From: Verrucomicrobiota bacterium
Lineage (GTDB): Bacteria > Verrucomicrobiota > Kiritimatiellia > SS1-B-03-39 > UBA6053
Length of the DNA: 57,845 nt
Assembly (NCBI GenBank): GCA_020831635.1
Contig: JAFIGC010000018.1
Location: forward strand, 1 to 57,845
Direction: 5' to 3'
Shown: positions 8,419 through 17,137 of the stretch, piece by piece
Position numbering within the stretch: position 1 is the stretch's first letter
How the letters are laid out: the number at the start of each line of letters is the position of its first letter
Position numbers and translations under genes: made by a program
Notes under the pieces: generated by a model
What the model saw: only the letters and a program-made list of their open reading frames with translations
The model's database searches: none
Told to the model about the DNA's origin: nothing

Positions 8419-9123
8419 TCAAAACAACTCGGTTTGGATGGGTCCCGCGGGCGGAAGCGTCACGGGAAGCACCAAATCGGGGCCTTCTGCGGTGGCGCGG
8501 TTGACCGCCGGGGAAACGGGGTGGACGGTGAAACCGTCCGCGGCCACCGGTTCCAACATGCGCGATAACAGGCTCAAATCGTTCTCCTCTGACTTCAACC
8601 AAGCGGAATGGTCCTCCTCCCGAAGAATCGCGGGCATGCGCGGATGAATACGACGGGTCAAGGCGTTGGGGCGGGTGGTAATGACGGTGCAACTGAGAAT
8701 CATGCCGCCCGATTTGTCGTGCCACTCGTCCCAAAGGCCCGCGAACGCGAAACAGCGTCCATCGCTTCGATGGAAATACATGGGTTGTTTCTTTTTGTTG
8801 GGTGCGGTTTGCCATTCGTACCAGCCATCGGCGGGGATCAGACATCTTTTCCGTCGAAACGCCTGCTTGAAGGAGGGTTTTTCCAAGAGGGTTTCGGCAC
8901 GGGCGTTGATGAGTTTTGCGCCGATGGAAGGGTCGCGGGCCCAATGTGGGATCAGTCCCCATGAAAAAATTTCCATGCGGGGCGCGGGATCGGCCATCCA
9001 CGCGCAGACGGCTTGCGTGGGGGCGATGTTGTAACGGGGCGCCAGTCGGGCGGGCGCGGGGAGTTCGGGAAAATCCTCGCGAATCTGCTTGGGAGTTTTG
9101 GCCAGGGTAAATCGTCCGCACAT
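8419..9123 (-). CDS. SRAP (YedK/HMCES-type) abasic-site crosslinking protein
   Basis: 234 aa starting at MCGRFTLAKT. The start is fixed because Cys2, exposed after Met removal, is the residue that bonds to abasic DNA. Further family landmarks are present: RYNIAPTQ, WGLIPHWA, the Asn of INARAET, the Glu of DGWYEW, and the His of HPRMPAIL. The longer upstream reading would bury Cys2 and is rejected. The family (SRAP, formerly DUF159) shields abasic sites in single-stranded DNA by forming a thiazolidine crosslink. The gene is divergent from hldD with a 99-bp shared upstream region. It ends with a low-complexity PAGPIQTELF tail. Confidence 0.93.
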   Translation of the reverse strand: MCGRFTLAKTPKQIREDFPELPAPARLAPRYNIAPTQAVCAWMADPAPRMEIFSWGLIPHWARDPSIGAKLINARAETLLEKPSFKQAFRRKRCLIPADGWYEWQTAPNKKKQPMYFHRSDGRCFAFAGLWDEWHDKSGGMILSCTVITTRPNALTRRIHPRMPAILREEDHSAWLKSEENDLSLLSRMLEPVAADGFTVHPVSPAVNRATAEGPDLVLPVTLPPAGPIQTELF

Positions 9124-9187
9124 GGTCATGGACGTAACAATTTTTTGGCGGCTTGCAAGCTTCCGTGCACCCGAGGGCACTCCCGTC

Positions 9188-9215
9188 TTGCACTGCGCCG
9201 AATTTTGGTTATTTT
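9188..9215 (+). promoter_or_regulatory. Candidate promoter for hldD
   Basis: TTGCAC at 9188-9193, a 16-base spacer, and TATTTT at 9210-9215, 7 bases before the hldD ATG. The leader would be very short, so this is only a candidate. Confidence 0.3.
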
Positions 9216-9222
9216 CAGACAC

Positions 9223-10188
9223 ATGAAGAAAATATCATATATCGTTACCGGCGCCGCCGGTTTTATCGGCTCCAATCTGGTGAAGGAACTCAACCGTCGC
9301 GGCGAAACCGACCTTCTGCTGGTGGATGACTTGGGCGAAGGGGAAAAATGGCGGAATTTGGTGGGGTTGGCTTACGAAGATATTATCGATCCGGATAATT
9401 TTATGTTGGCCTTGACCGAGGGCTATGAACTGGAAGGCTTGCGGGCGGTCATCCATTTGGGCGCTTGCAGCTCCACCACGGAAACCGATGCCGACTTCCT
9501 TCTCAATAACAATTACCATTATACCCGCAATCTTTGTGACTGGTGCCTCAAGCGAGATGTGCGGTTTGTCTATGCCTCCAGCGCCGCGACCTATGGAGAC
9601 GGTGAACTGGGATATTCCGATGCGGACGAACGCACCCCCGGCTTCAAACCCTTGAACATGTATGGGTACTCCAAGCACATGTTTGATCTCTGGGCGTTGC
9701 GCAATGGTAACCTCGGAAAGATTGCCGGCCTCAAATATTTTAATGTGTACGGTCCCAACGAGCAACACAAGGGCGACATGCGCTCCGTGGTGCACAAGGC
9801 GACCGAGCAAATCCTCGCGGAGGGCAAGGTCAAGCTGTTCAAGAGCCACCGGACGGATTACAAGGACGGCCAGCAGTTGCGCGATTTCGTGTATGTGAAG
9901 GATGCCGTGGACGTTACCCTTTGGTTGGCCCGTCAAAACGCGCCCTCCGGTTTGTTTAATTGCGGGACCGGGGATGCCAGAAGTTGGCTCGATTTGGTCA
10001 ACGCCGTTTTTGCGGCCATGGAAAAATTGCCCCGGATTGAATTCATCGACATGCCCGATCATTTACAACCCAAGTATCAGTATTATACCAAAGCGGATAT
10101 GACGAAATTGCGGGCGGCCGGGTACACGAATCCGTTTACGCCTTTGGAAGACGGCGTCAGGGAAACGGTCGCCACCCTGCGGGGTTAG
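9223..10188 (+). CDS. hldD: ADP-L-glycero-D-manno-heptose 6-epimerase
   Basis: 321 aa from the ATG at 9223. This is an extended short-chain dehydrogenase: the NADP-binding loop VTGAAGFIGSNL, HLGACSSTTETDADF, the catalytic MYGYSKHMFD (Y-x3-K), and KYFNVYGPNEQHKGDMRSV followed by FVYVKDAV are signatures of HldD/RfaD. The enzyme inverts C6 of ADP-D-glycero-heptose to make the L,D-heptose of LPS inner core. It therefore implies an outer membrane with heptose-containing LPS. The gene stands alone, with no other LPS gene adjacent, and converges with the PrsW-like gene three bases downstream. Confidence 0.93.
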   Translation: MKKISYIVTGAAGFIGSNLVKELNRRGETDLLLVDDLGEGEKWRNLVGLAYEDIIDPDNFMLALTEGYELEGLRAVIHLGACSSTTETDADFLLNNNYHYTRNLCDWCLKRDVRFVYASSAATYGDGELGYSDADERTPGFKPLNMYGYSKHMFDLWALRNGNLGKIAGLKYFNVYGPNEQHKGDMRSVVHKATEQILAEGKVKLFKSHRTDYKDGQQLRDFVYVKDAVDVTLWLARQNAPSGLFNCGTGDARSWLDLVNAVFAAMEKLPRIEFIDMPDHLQPKYQYYTKADMTKLRAAGYTNPFTPLEDGVRETVATLRG

Positions 10189-10191
10189 TTT

Positions 10192-11733
10192 TTATTCGCC
10201 CAGCGGTTCGTTCACGTGGTGAAGAAATACGAACGCGCTCACGATGCTCGCCAAGGCCGAGTGGCCCACGATTTCCACCGCTTGTTTGACGGGCAAAATG
10301 AGTGCGCTCATCACTAACTCCATGTTAATGAGGACGCATAAACCCCAAAAAAACAGACCGGTGATGGAAACCATTCTGCCCCTGAATTGAGAATGGGCGC
10401 GAACTTCCCGGAAAAAAAGGATGGCGCACCCGGCCAGGGCCGTGCCTGCAAAATAGCTCATGTCGCCGAATCCCGGGAGTGGCGCGCTAAGCAGCGTGTT
10501 GTAAACACCGTGGAGAAGAATGGCGGAGGCAATCACGGTGAGGCTGTCTTGAAGCCAGCGGGCCGGGGATCTGACCATGCGGGTCAGGGCCAACGCGCAG
10601 GCGCCCGTCAGCGTGGCGTGCAAAAAATTCGCGCTCACAAAGCGTCCCACTGTAATGCCCCCGGTCAGGATTTGATCGAAATAATTGATGTTTTCCTCGA
10701 TGGCGAAGCCTAGACCCACCATAGCCCCGAGCAAGAGCGCATCCAGATCAGTTCCTTTTTTGAGCACCCAAGGGAGCAAAGGAACAAACAGCAACAACTT
10801 GCAGAGTTCCTCCCGAACCCCTACTGACAGCGTAAAATACAGAAATTGGGAAAAGAAATCCGTGCCCGGTTCAATGGGGAGATGCAAACGCATCCACATG
10901 TCGCTCCATAGCGTGGGCCAAGTGGACATCCAGCCCAAAGCCAGGGCGAGGATGGACAAGCCCAAAAGGCGACGCAATTCTCCGGGAGGGAGAATGTGCA
11001 GAAAAATAATGACCCAAACCGAACCGCTGAGCAACGTGAGAAAAAGAAGGGAAGGGCGGAGTCCCGCATATTCCGCGATCCAGAAATGTTCGAAAACCTG
11101 CCGCCAGTCTCCGCGTCGAAGGCCCACCCGCATCAAAAAAGAGCCCCGCATTTCCTGACGGTAAGTGGGATCGTTCTGAAGCGCGTCGATCTGATCGTCA
11201 AGATCGCCGCGAAAAAGCGCATCCAGGTGAGCGTACCGTGCGCGCGAATCCGGATGGGCCTGGTTTTCGTGTTTGAAAAACATGCCCGCTTCGGAATAAT
11301 TCCCGCGTCGCATATGGTATACACCCAGCAGGTATTGGATTCCCTTGTCCGGTGCATCCAGATCCGCCATCGTATTCAAGAGAGGAAGGACTCCATCGGC
11401 GCCATCGGACAAAAGCATCAAGCCCAAACGAGCCGGAGTCGTTTCCGGCGTAAACTCGGCGGATTCAAAAATCTCAAGGGGAATGGACGGAAAAGGAGAG
11501 GCGGGCCCAGGCGAATGCAAAAAAGGCTGAAAGACGGAGATAAGATCCATTTGCCTCCCATCGGACTCATCATGGAAAGAATCCAAAATCCCGGGAGCCA
11601 TCAGAAAAGAAGTCAAAGCAGCGCAGACCAGCCCCACGGAAAGCAAAACCGCACAACTCACCCCCAATCCCCGCCGGGAATAAGAAAGCCTGTGAAAAAA
11701 AGCAAAAGAAGGATGCATAAAGATGCCATACAC
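10192..11733 (-). CDS. PrsW-family glutamic intramembrane protease with a soluble TPR-like insert
   Basis: About 513 aa from a GTG at 11733; an ATG five codons in (11718) is an equally good start. One N-terminal helix is followed by about 180 soluble residues with a TPR-like LLGVYHMRRGNYSEAGMFF segment, then roughly eight membrane helices. The PrsW motifs are all present: VREELCKLLLF (E-E-x-x-K), GFAIEENINYF, FLHATLTG and LLHGVYN. PrsW proteases cut membrane-bound anti-sigma factors such as RsiW. No anti-sigma gene is adjacent, so the substrate is unknown. The extra soluble N-terminal domain is longer than in Bacillus PrsW and may be a sensor. Confidence 0.85.
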   Translation of the reverse strand: MYGIFMHPSFAFFHRLSYSRRGLGVSCAVLLSVGLVCAALTSFLMAPGILDSFHDESDGRQMDLISVFQPFLHSPGPASPFPSIPLEIFESAEFTPETTPARLGLMLLSDGADGVLPLLNTMADLDAPDKGIQYLLGVYHMRRGNYSEAGMFFKHENQAHPDSRARYAHLDALFRGDLDDQIDALQNDPTYRQEMRGSFLMRVGLRRGDWRQVFEHFWIAEYAGLRPSLLFLTLLSGSVWVIIFLHILPPGELRRLLGLSILALALGWMSTWPTLWSDMWMRLHLPIEPGTDFFSQFLYFTLSVGVREELCKLLLFVPLLPWVLKKGTDLDALLLGAMVGLGFAIEENINYFDQILTGGITVGRFVSANFLHATLTGACALALTRMVRSPARWLQDSLTVIASAILLHGVYNTLLSAPLPGFGDMSYFAGTALAGCAILFFREVRAHSQFRGRMVSITGLFFWGLCVLINMELVMSALILPVKQAVEIVGHSALASIVSAFVFLHHVNEPLGE

Positions 11734-11762
11734 AAAACAAACCCCGGTTCGAGCGAAAAATA

Positions 11763-11793
11763 AACCAATAATGCAACAGGTGAATTATTGGTT
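11763..11793. repeat. 10-bp perfect inverted repeat upstream of the Y1 transposase
   Basis: aaccaataat (11763-11772) and attattggtt (11784-11793) around an 11-base loop, 33 bases before the transposase ATG. It could be a REP-like hairpin recognised by the transposase or part of a regulatory site. A TTGACA hexamer directly follows (11791-11796). Confidence 0.5.
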
Positions 11794-11826
11794 GACAGGG
11801 CGGGCGGTTTTTGGCAGGGTGGGGGT

Positions 11827-12978
11827 ATGAAAGCTGTGATACCACATACATCGATGCCTACGGTTTGGGCAGGTGGGCCGAACCGGAAACGGGGGTTGCG
11901 GATTCTGCCGAAGCAGGGGGCTTATTTTGTGCATGTGACCAGTCGGGTGTGTCATCAGCGGTTTTTGATTGGAAAGGAGGAGAAACGGGTTTTTCTGGAT
12001 TTGGTGCGGCGGTGGGCGGATTTTTCGGGGATTTCGGTGATTACGCACTGTTTGATGGATAATCATTTCCATCTGCTGCTGTGGGTGCCGGAACGGGAGG
12101 AGGTGTCGTCCGAGGAGGTGTTGCGTCGGCTGAGGCGCGTTTGGCCGGAAGAAAAAGTGGAATATTGGAAGACGTTTTACGAGCGGGGCGGCGAAAAGGT
12201 TGCCGGGGAGATGATTCGGGAAGTTACGGAGCGCATGTACGATCTGCCGGCGTTCATGCGGGTGGTGAAACAGGGGTTTTCGAGGTGGTACAATCGTCGT
12301 CACGATGTGAAGGGGAGCTTTTGGGAAGGGCGGTATCGAAGTGTGGTGGTGGAGGAGAATCCGTTGTCGGTTTTGGCGGTGGCCGCCTATATTGATCTGA
12401 ATCCTTTGCGGGCAAATCTTTGCGAAGACCCGATGGACTATCGTTGGTGTGGCTATGGGGAGGCTTGCGGGGGCGGCAAACTTGCGCGCGCGGGCTTGGA
12501 GGTGTTGGTACGGCTTTCCAGGGGCTATCAACCGCCTCCGGCCATGCATGTTCGCTGGCATCAGTTGCACGAACAGATGCATTGGCGGGAAATTACCCCG
12601 GTTTTGAATGAGGAGCGTCGCCGTCGGGCCATGCCGAAAGGATGGCGGGACGTTCAGGCGGCTTATCGGGTTTGGCTGGTCTACAAGGGGCGTTCTCGCA
12701 AAGATGAGCAGCACGCGAAGGAAAAATTCAGGAAACGAAAGGGGTTTGACCCGGTTCAGGTTATCGAGGAATTCGAGCGTCAGGGGGAAGTGCCGATGGC
12801 CAAGTTGTTGCGGCAGAGGCTGCGCTTTTTCTCAAATGGGGCGGCGATCGGAGGCGAGGGCTATTTGCAGTCCTTGATGGAGGATTTCCGTTCTTGTTTT
12901 GGTCCGAAGCGTCATTCGGCGGCCCGTCCGATTCAGGGAGGCTGCTGGCCGGGGATGAAAGCCATGCGTCAAGTGTGA
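11827..12978 (+). CDS. REP-associated tyrosine (Y1, HUH) transposase
   Basis: 383 aa from ATG 11827. The core HUH nuclease domain (about 25-215) shows YFVHVTSRVCHQRFLIG, the metal-binding HCLMDNHFHLLLWV (HFH = HUH motif), FSRWYNRRHDVKGSFWEGRY and the helix AAYIDLNPLRANLCEDPMDY with the candidate nucleophilic tyrosines. This is the TnpA-REP/Y1 family, which nicks and moves single-stranded palindromic REP-type repeats rather than classical IS ends. The C-terminal 160 residues form a basic region common in PVC members. The 3' end overlaps the end of the opposing histidine kinase gene by 10 bases. It is a plausible driver of the many short palindromes in this window (inferred). Confidence 0.9.
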   Translation: MKAVIPHTSMPTVWAGGPNRKRGLRILPKQGAYFVHVTSRVCHQRFLIGKEEKRVFLDLVRRWADFSGISVITHCLMDNHFHLLLWVPEREEVSSEEVLRRLRRVWPEEKVEYWKTFYERGGEKVAGEMIREVTERMYDLPAFMRVVKQGFSRWYNRRHDVKGSFWEGRYRSVVVEENPLSVLAVAAYIDLNPLRANLCEDPMDYRWCGYGEACGGGKLARAGLEVLVRLSRGYQPPPAMHVRWHQLHEQMHWREITPVLNEERRRRAMPKGWRDVQAAYRVWLVYKGRSRKDEQHAKEKFRKRKGFDPVQVIEEFERQGEVPMAKLLRQRLRFFSNGAAIGGEGYLQSLMEDFRSCFGPKRHSAARPIQGGCWPGMKAMRQV

Positions 12979-14357
12979 ATGATCGGCAATTCAAACCCGA
13001 CGCAGGCGCCGCCTTCGTCGCGGTTGACTGCGAACACCTGGCCGTGGTGGGCTTCGATGATGCGTTTGACGACGGCGAGGCCGAGGCCGCGGCCTTGGTT
13101 GAGGGTTTCGCCTTTGGGCACGGTGGTGAAAAAGCGGTCAAATACGCGGTCGATGTTTTCGGAAGCAAAACCGGGTCCCCGGTCCATCACACAGATGCGC
13201 GCGTGGCCTTCGACTTCCGATAGTTCCACGCAAACTTCTTCGTTTTCGTGACTGTGGCGTTCGGCGTTTTCCAAAAGGTTGACCATGACTTGCTCGATTC
13301 GACGTGGCAAAACCCTGGCCATGACTTGGTTGTCCGCGCCAATGAGGTTGATTTTGCAGTTGAATGCGGGGCGGATTCGGTCGATGATGTTTTGAATCAG
13401 GAGGCCCACTTGCATGAGTTGCATGGGTTCTCCGGGGATATCCACATCCAGGGAGGTGAGGGCGCGCAACTCTTCGACGAGGCGTGACAGGCGTTCCGAC
13501 TGAAAGGCGATGTTTCCGGCGAATTTCATGCGGTCGGTTGCGGGAAGGTCCGGCCTTTCACGCATGAGTTCGGCGGCTCCCTGGATGGCCGTGAGCGGCG
13601 TTTTGAGTTCGTGCAGGGTGGTGAGGACGAAATTACGGTTATAGGCCTGCCGTTTCTCCAATTCCATTGCCATGGTGCGGAATTCGGCGGCGAGGTCCGC
13701 GATCTCATCTTTTCCCTTCATTTCAAATCCTGCGGCATCTCCGGTTTGCGCGTAGTGGGTGGCGGCATGACGCAGGCCTCGCAAGCGCAGCGTGAGCAGA
13801 ATGGAAAACAAAACCGAAAGGAGCACGGAGGTTGCGGCGGCCCACCAAGTGGCCCGGGTCTGGTGGGCTTTCATGTTCATGATCGCCTTGGTGATGGGCG
13901 CGGTATGCCGAATCACCTGGGCAACGCCTTCGACCTCGCCGGTGACAGGGTCGATTTGTGGCCAGGCGGAAAAATAATACAATCGGCTACGGTCCTGGGT
14001 CAGTTGCCAGCGGGCCGCGTATCCGCCGGTTTGCAAGGCGGTTTTCACGTCGGTATTTTCACCGATTTCCAAGCCGGGGCTTTCCCCGGTATCAAAGAGC
14101 AGGGTTTGTTCGGCGTCAAAAAAGCGGATGCGGCTTTCGGTTTCCAGGGCATGCGCGGTCAGGATGGTTTCGCGGTCGGCGGCCACCATATCCGCTTGAA
14201 AGACACTGGCGGTTAATTTCGCGCTGTGGACCATGGAATTTTCGAGGGCTTCCTTGGTGAAGTGATGAAAGAAAGCGAGGGCATAGCGGTTGATGAGGAT
14301 CATGGGCAAAACCGCGACCGCGAGCACGGTGAGGATGATGCGTATTCTAAATTTCAT
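12969..14357 (-). CDS. Sensor histidine kinase (CreC/OmpR-partner type)
   Basis: 462 aa from ATG 14357, which overlaps the response regulator stop as ATGA. TM1 (about 5-25), an extracytoplasmic sensor loop of about 130 residues, and TM2 (about 162-185) precede a HAMP-like linker, the H-box TLHELKTPLTAIQGA, the N-box NLLENAERHSH and the G-boxes DRGPGFA and GRGLGLAVVKRI. It should phosphorylate the adjacent OmpR-type regulator. The sensor loop contains no motif I recognise. The upstream GTPase gene in the same overlapping set suggests the kinase monitors an envelope state linked to that GTPase (inferred). Confidence 0.92.
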   Translation of the reverse strand: MKFRIRIILTVLAVAVLPMILINRYALAFFHHFTKEALENSMVHSAKLTASVFQADMVAADRETILTAHALETESRIRFFDAEQTLLFDTGESPGLEIGENTDVKTALQTGGYAARWQLTQDRSRLYYFSAWPQIDPVTGEVEGVAQVIRHTAPITKAIMNMKAHQTRATWWAAATSVLLSVLFSILLTLRLRGLRHAATHYAQTGDAAGFEMKGKDEIADLAAEFRTMAMELEKRQAYNRNFVLTTLHELKTPLTAIQGAAELMRERPDLPATDRMKFAGNIAFQSERLSRLVEELRALTSLDVDIPGEPMQLMQVGLLIQNIIDRIRPAFNCKINLIGADNQVMARVLPRRIEQVMVNLLENAERHSHENEEVCVELSEVEGHARICVMDRGPGFASENIDRVFDRFFTTVPKGETLNQGRGLGLAVVKRIIEAHHGQVFAVNRDEGGACVGFELPIIHT

Positions 14358-15058
14358 GAGGATTCGCCGGAAAAACGGTATCCCAGACCGTAGATGGTTT
14401 TGATGGGGTTCAGGTCGGGTCGGATTTCCCTGACCTTTTTGCGCAGGCGCCAAACGGTGGTGTCCACGGCATTGTCGAAGACCTCTTCGTCCCCGGCATA
14501 CATTTTCGCGATGAGTTGATCTCTGGTGAAGACCTGGGTGGGGTGGCGCATGAGGGCTTCCATGAGTGAAAATTCATGTTTGGCCAGATCAATGTGGGTT
14601 TTCGCGATACAGAGGCGGAATCCGGCGGGGTCGAGTCGGAGCGGGCCTTGGACGATGTCCTGTTCCCGAGGGGGGGCGCCCAAGGTGCGGCGCAGCACCG
14701 CTTGAACGCGGGCCACGAGTTCCCGGTTGTTAAAAGGTTTGCAGACATAATCATCCGCGCCCGCCTCCATGCCCCGTACGCGGTCGTCCTCTTCCCCCTG
14801 GGCGGTGAGGATCACGATGGCCTGGGCAGGATGCCGCGCGCGGACCTGTTTCATGAAAGGCAGTCCCGGAATTCCGGGAAGATGCAGGTCGAGCAGAATC
14901 AGGTCGGGCTTTTGTTGTCGCACCATGGACAGCGCGGTGGTTCCGTCTTCGGCTCGGCGGACTTGCCAGCCTTTTTCCTGCAATAGGAATGCCAACACGT
15001 CGGCGATATGGCGTTCATCTTCCACGATGAGAATTTCGGCCATCAAAGCGTTGTTCAT
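14354..15058 (-). CDS. OmpR/PhoB-family response regulator
   Basis: 234 aa. The receiver domain (about 7-122) has the acidic pocket VEDE, phosphoacceptor D57 in LILLDLHLPG, and the lysine in DDYVCKPF. The winged-helix DNA-binding domain (about 140-232) has the typical AKHEFSLMEALMRHP and VWRLRKKVR...IYGLGYRF. Its start overlaps the GTPase stop and its stop overlaps the kinase start, each by four bases (ATGA). GTPase, regulator and kinase are therefore one translationally coupled operon. Targets unknown; no repeated operator is evident upstream. Confidence 0.94.
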   Translation of the reverse strand: MNNALMAEILIVEDERHIADVLAFLLQEKGWQVRRAEDGTTALSMVRQQKPDLILLDLHLPGIPGLPFMKQVRARHPAQAIVILTAQGEEDDRVRGMEAGADDYVCKPFNNRELVARVQAVLRRTLGAPPREQDIVQGPLRLDPAGFRLCIAKTHIDLAKHEFSLMEALMRHPTQVFTRDQLIAKMYAGDEEVFDNAVDTTVWRLRKKVREIRPDLNPIKTIYGLGYRFSGESS

Positions 15059-16455
15059 GTTCCCCCCAATTCCGAGAGAATTCGTTCAAGCAACTCCTTA
15101 AGTTCGGTATCGATCCCCGTGGTTTCCCTCAATTTTTGATGACGGGTGAACCAGCGAAGCAAGAGGTCCCGTTTTTCTTTGCTCCAATGGGTGACGAAAC
15201 CTTCGCTTTGGCGGATGGCGGCTTGAAAAGCCTCGTGGTCCCGTCGTCCGTGCGCCCAATTCATGAGGCGGGAGAGATAGAGCAGGGAGCGGTCCACGAG
15301 CACGGAAACAAGTTGGAAATCCTGACTGGGACCGACTTGAAGGGTTTCCGAGGCGAAGGTGCGTCCGCCGGGGAGGGGGAGGCGTTTGGCACCGAGGTTG
15401 GGTCCCCCTTTCCATCCGCCCATGGCACCGAGGGCGGCCCCACCGGCGGCGAGGATGCCGAAAGTGAGGCCGCCGGCGGCCAAATCCGCGCCCGCGCCGA
15501 GGATGCCGCCGGTGACGGCGCCGATGGTGGTCAATTGCCGCCGGGAAAAACCGAGCAAACGCCAAACGTGTTCCGCAAACAGGTCGCCGCCCACCAGTGG
15601 AGAAAGGTCCTCTCCCCCGGGGAGGGTTTGGTGGTGGAACAGGGCACGCCAACTTTTGCGGGCGCGTTGTTCCATTTTTCGCAGGTCCTTGCGATAGCCT
15701 TCCATGGCGGCTTCCTTTTGCTGGTCCATGGGATCGTTGGCGTTCATGCGATGGTGATGCACATGGTGGATGGCGTCGCGGAGGAGTTCGAGGAGGACGA
15801 GGGTACTTTCGGAAATTCGGCGTTGCCAGTCCGCTTGCAGGGCTTCGATGACCTCGGAAAGCGGCGCTTCCCACGCCTGATTGAGGACCTTGAGGGCTTC
15901 CAAGAGATGAATGCGTTCGGAAAAAGTGGCGTGGTGGGCGTTGAAATCCCGGACGATGTTAAAGCGGCGTCCCACGGCGTCTTTCCAGACCTCGTGATAG
16001 GACGAGCCCTCCCGTTTGCAGTTTAACAGGGCCATGCGTGGACGTCCGGTGAGGCGTAGGATTTCCATTTCCTGCCGGTCCACCTCGCGAAGCGGGCGCG
16101 AGGCGTCGACGACATAGAGGATGCCCGCTTGATCGGACAGGGGACGGAGCAGTTCCATGTCGTGATGAAAACGCTCCTGGCCTTGGTGGGCTTTGAGGAA
16201 ATCGGAGACGATTTCGGCTTCCGGTCCCTGGTGGGATTGGAACCAGTCCAAGACGGCGGCGGGGTTTTGAAAGCCGGGGGTGTCGATGAGTTTGAACCTT
16301 GGGGTTCCCTGAAGGGTCACGGAATAGGTGCGGCACTGCCGGGTTTCTCCGGGCGTGCGGCTAATGGAAACGGTCTCGTCCTCGGCAAGCGTGGAAACCA
16401 CGGAGGACTTGCCCTCGTTGGGATGACCCAGTATGGCGAATGCGGGAATGTTCAC
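15055..16455 (-). CDS. DUF3482-type GTPase (partner of DUF2868)
   Basis: 466 aa. The N-terminal G domain has P-loop GHPNEGKSS (10-18), switch I around SISRTPGETRQ, and the DTPGFQ G3 motif. The G4 position reads NCKREG instead of NKxD, as in divergent Era-like GTPases. A helical domain with a histidine-rich stretch follows, then a glycine/alanine-rich hydrophobic hairpin (TTIGAVTGGILGAGADLAAG and following) that probably inserts in the membrane, and a C-terminal helical region. This matches the GTPase/DUF3482 family, whose gene normally sits next to a DUF2868 membrane gene; that gene is present at 17138-18493. No function is established for the pair. Confidence 0.82.
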   Translation of the reverse strand: MNIPAFAILGHPNEGKSSVVSTLAEDETVSISRTPGETRQCRTYSVTLQGTPRFKLIDTPGFQNPAAVLDWFQSHQGPEAEIVSDFLKAHQGQERFHHDMELLRPLSDQAGILYVVDASRPLREVDRQEMEILRLTGRPRMALLNCKREGSSYHEVWKDAVGRRFNIVRDFNAHHATFSERIHLLEALKVLNQAWEAPLSEVIEALQADWQRRISESTLVLLELLRDAIHHVHHHRMNANDPMDQQKEAAMEGYRKDLRKMEQRARKSWRALFHHQTLPGGEDLSPLVGGDLFAEHVWRLLGFSRRQLTTIGAVTGGILGAGADLAAGGLTFGILAAGGAALGAMGGWKGGPNLGAKRLPLPGGRTFASETLQVGPSQDFQLVSVLVDRSLLYLSRLMNWAHGRRDHEAFQAAIRQSEGFVTHWSKEKRDLLLRWFTRHQKLRETTGIDTELKELLERILSELGGT

Positions 16456-16508
16456 AACATGGTTGTAGCGGATTCGTCGTGGCTGTCAATCGTAGCGGTC
16501 AAGCACCC

Positions 16509-16539
16509 AAAAAAAATCCCCCGGCGAACCGGGGGATTT
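16509..16539 (-). terminator. Rho-independent terminator of the fasciclin gene
   Basis: The stem aaatcccccgg (16514-16524) / ccgggggattt (16529-16539) has a cgaa tetraloop. A run of A on the plus strand (16509-16516) gives a U-tract on the minus-strand transcript. It lies 20 bases after the fasciclin stop and separates that gene from the GTPase operon. Confidence 0.92.
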
Positions 16540-16559
16540 CAGGTGGGGATTCGCGTGTG

Positions 16560-17066
16560 TTATTCCGAGGGAGGCATGATCACGGCGTCGATGACATGGA
16601 TCACGCCGTTGGAGGTCATGATGTCGGCTGTCACCACGGTGGCTTGGTTGATTTTGACGGAACCCTCTTCCACGGAAATTTTGATTTCCGAGCCTTGCAG
16701 GGTTTCGGCGGAATCAAGTTCGACCACATCCGCGGCGGTTACTTTCCCGGCCACGACGTGGTAGGTGAGGATGGCCACGAGTTGTTCTTTGTTTTCCGGT
16801 TTGAGGAGGTTCTCCACGGTGCCTTCGGGCAGGGCGGCAAAAGCAGCGTCCGTCGGGGCGAAGACGGTCAGAGGGCCTTCCCCTTTGAGGGCATCCACCA
16901 AGTCGGCGGCTTGTACGGCCGCGACCAAAGTTTCAAAGGTCCCCGCGGCCACCGCAGTGTCCACAATGTCCGCTTTGGCTTCGTGTTCGTGATCCCCGTG
17001 GTTTGCCGCAAAAGCAAATCCGGCGAGGGTGAGGGCGGACAACAATAACTTCATTTTTTTCTTCAT
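16560..17066 (-). CDS. Secreted fasciclin (FAS1) domain protein
   Basis: 168 aa from ATG 17066, with a GGAG ribosome-binding site. A signal peptide ([19 protein letters not shown]) and a short His-rich linker (HGDHEHE) precede one complete FAS1 domain: [44 protein letters not shown] and the terminal [17 protein letters not shown]1 domains mediate adhesion or bind surface polymers. The gene sits between the DUF2868 and DUF3482 genes but has its own terminator, so it may be an insertion between two otherwise paired genes. The start was chosen to keep the signal peptide at the N-terminus. Confidence 0.92.
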   Translation of the reverse strand: MKKKMKLLLSALTLAGFAFAANHGDHEHEAKADIVDTAVAAGTFETLVAAVQAADLVDALKGEGPLTVFAPTDAAFAALPEGTVENLLKPENKEQLVAILTYHVVAGKVTAADVVELDSAETLQGSEIKISVEEGSVKINQATVVTADIMTSNGVIHVIDAVIMPPSE

Positions 17067-17137
17067 ACTTGCAATACTCCGTTGAGTGTTTGGGTTTATA
17101 ATGACTACAACCACTAAACGCGTCTGTATGAAGATGC

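Noticed and set aside
9013-9222. Longer N-terminus for HldD
   Set aside because: The extension would overlap the divergent SRAP gene and its promoter, and the Rossmann motif already starts four residues after ATG 9223.
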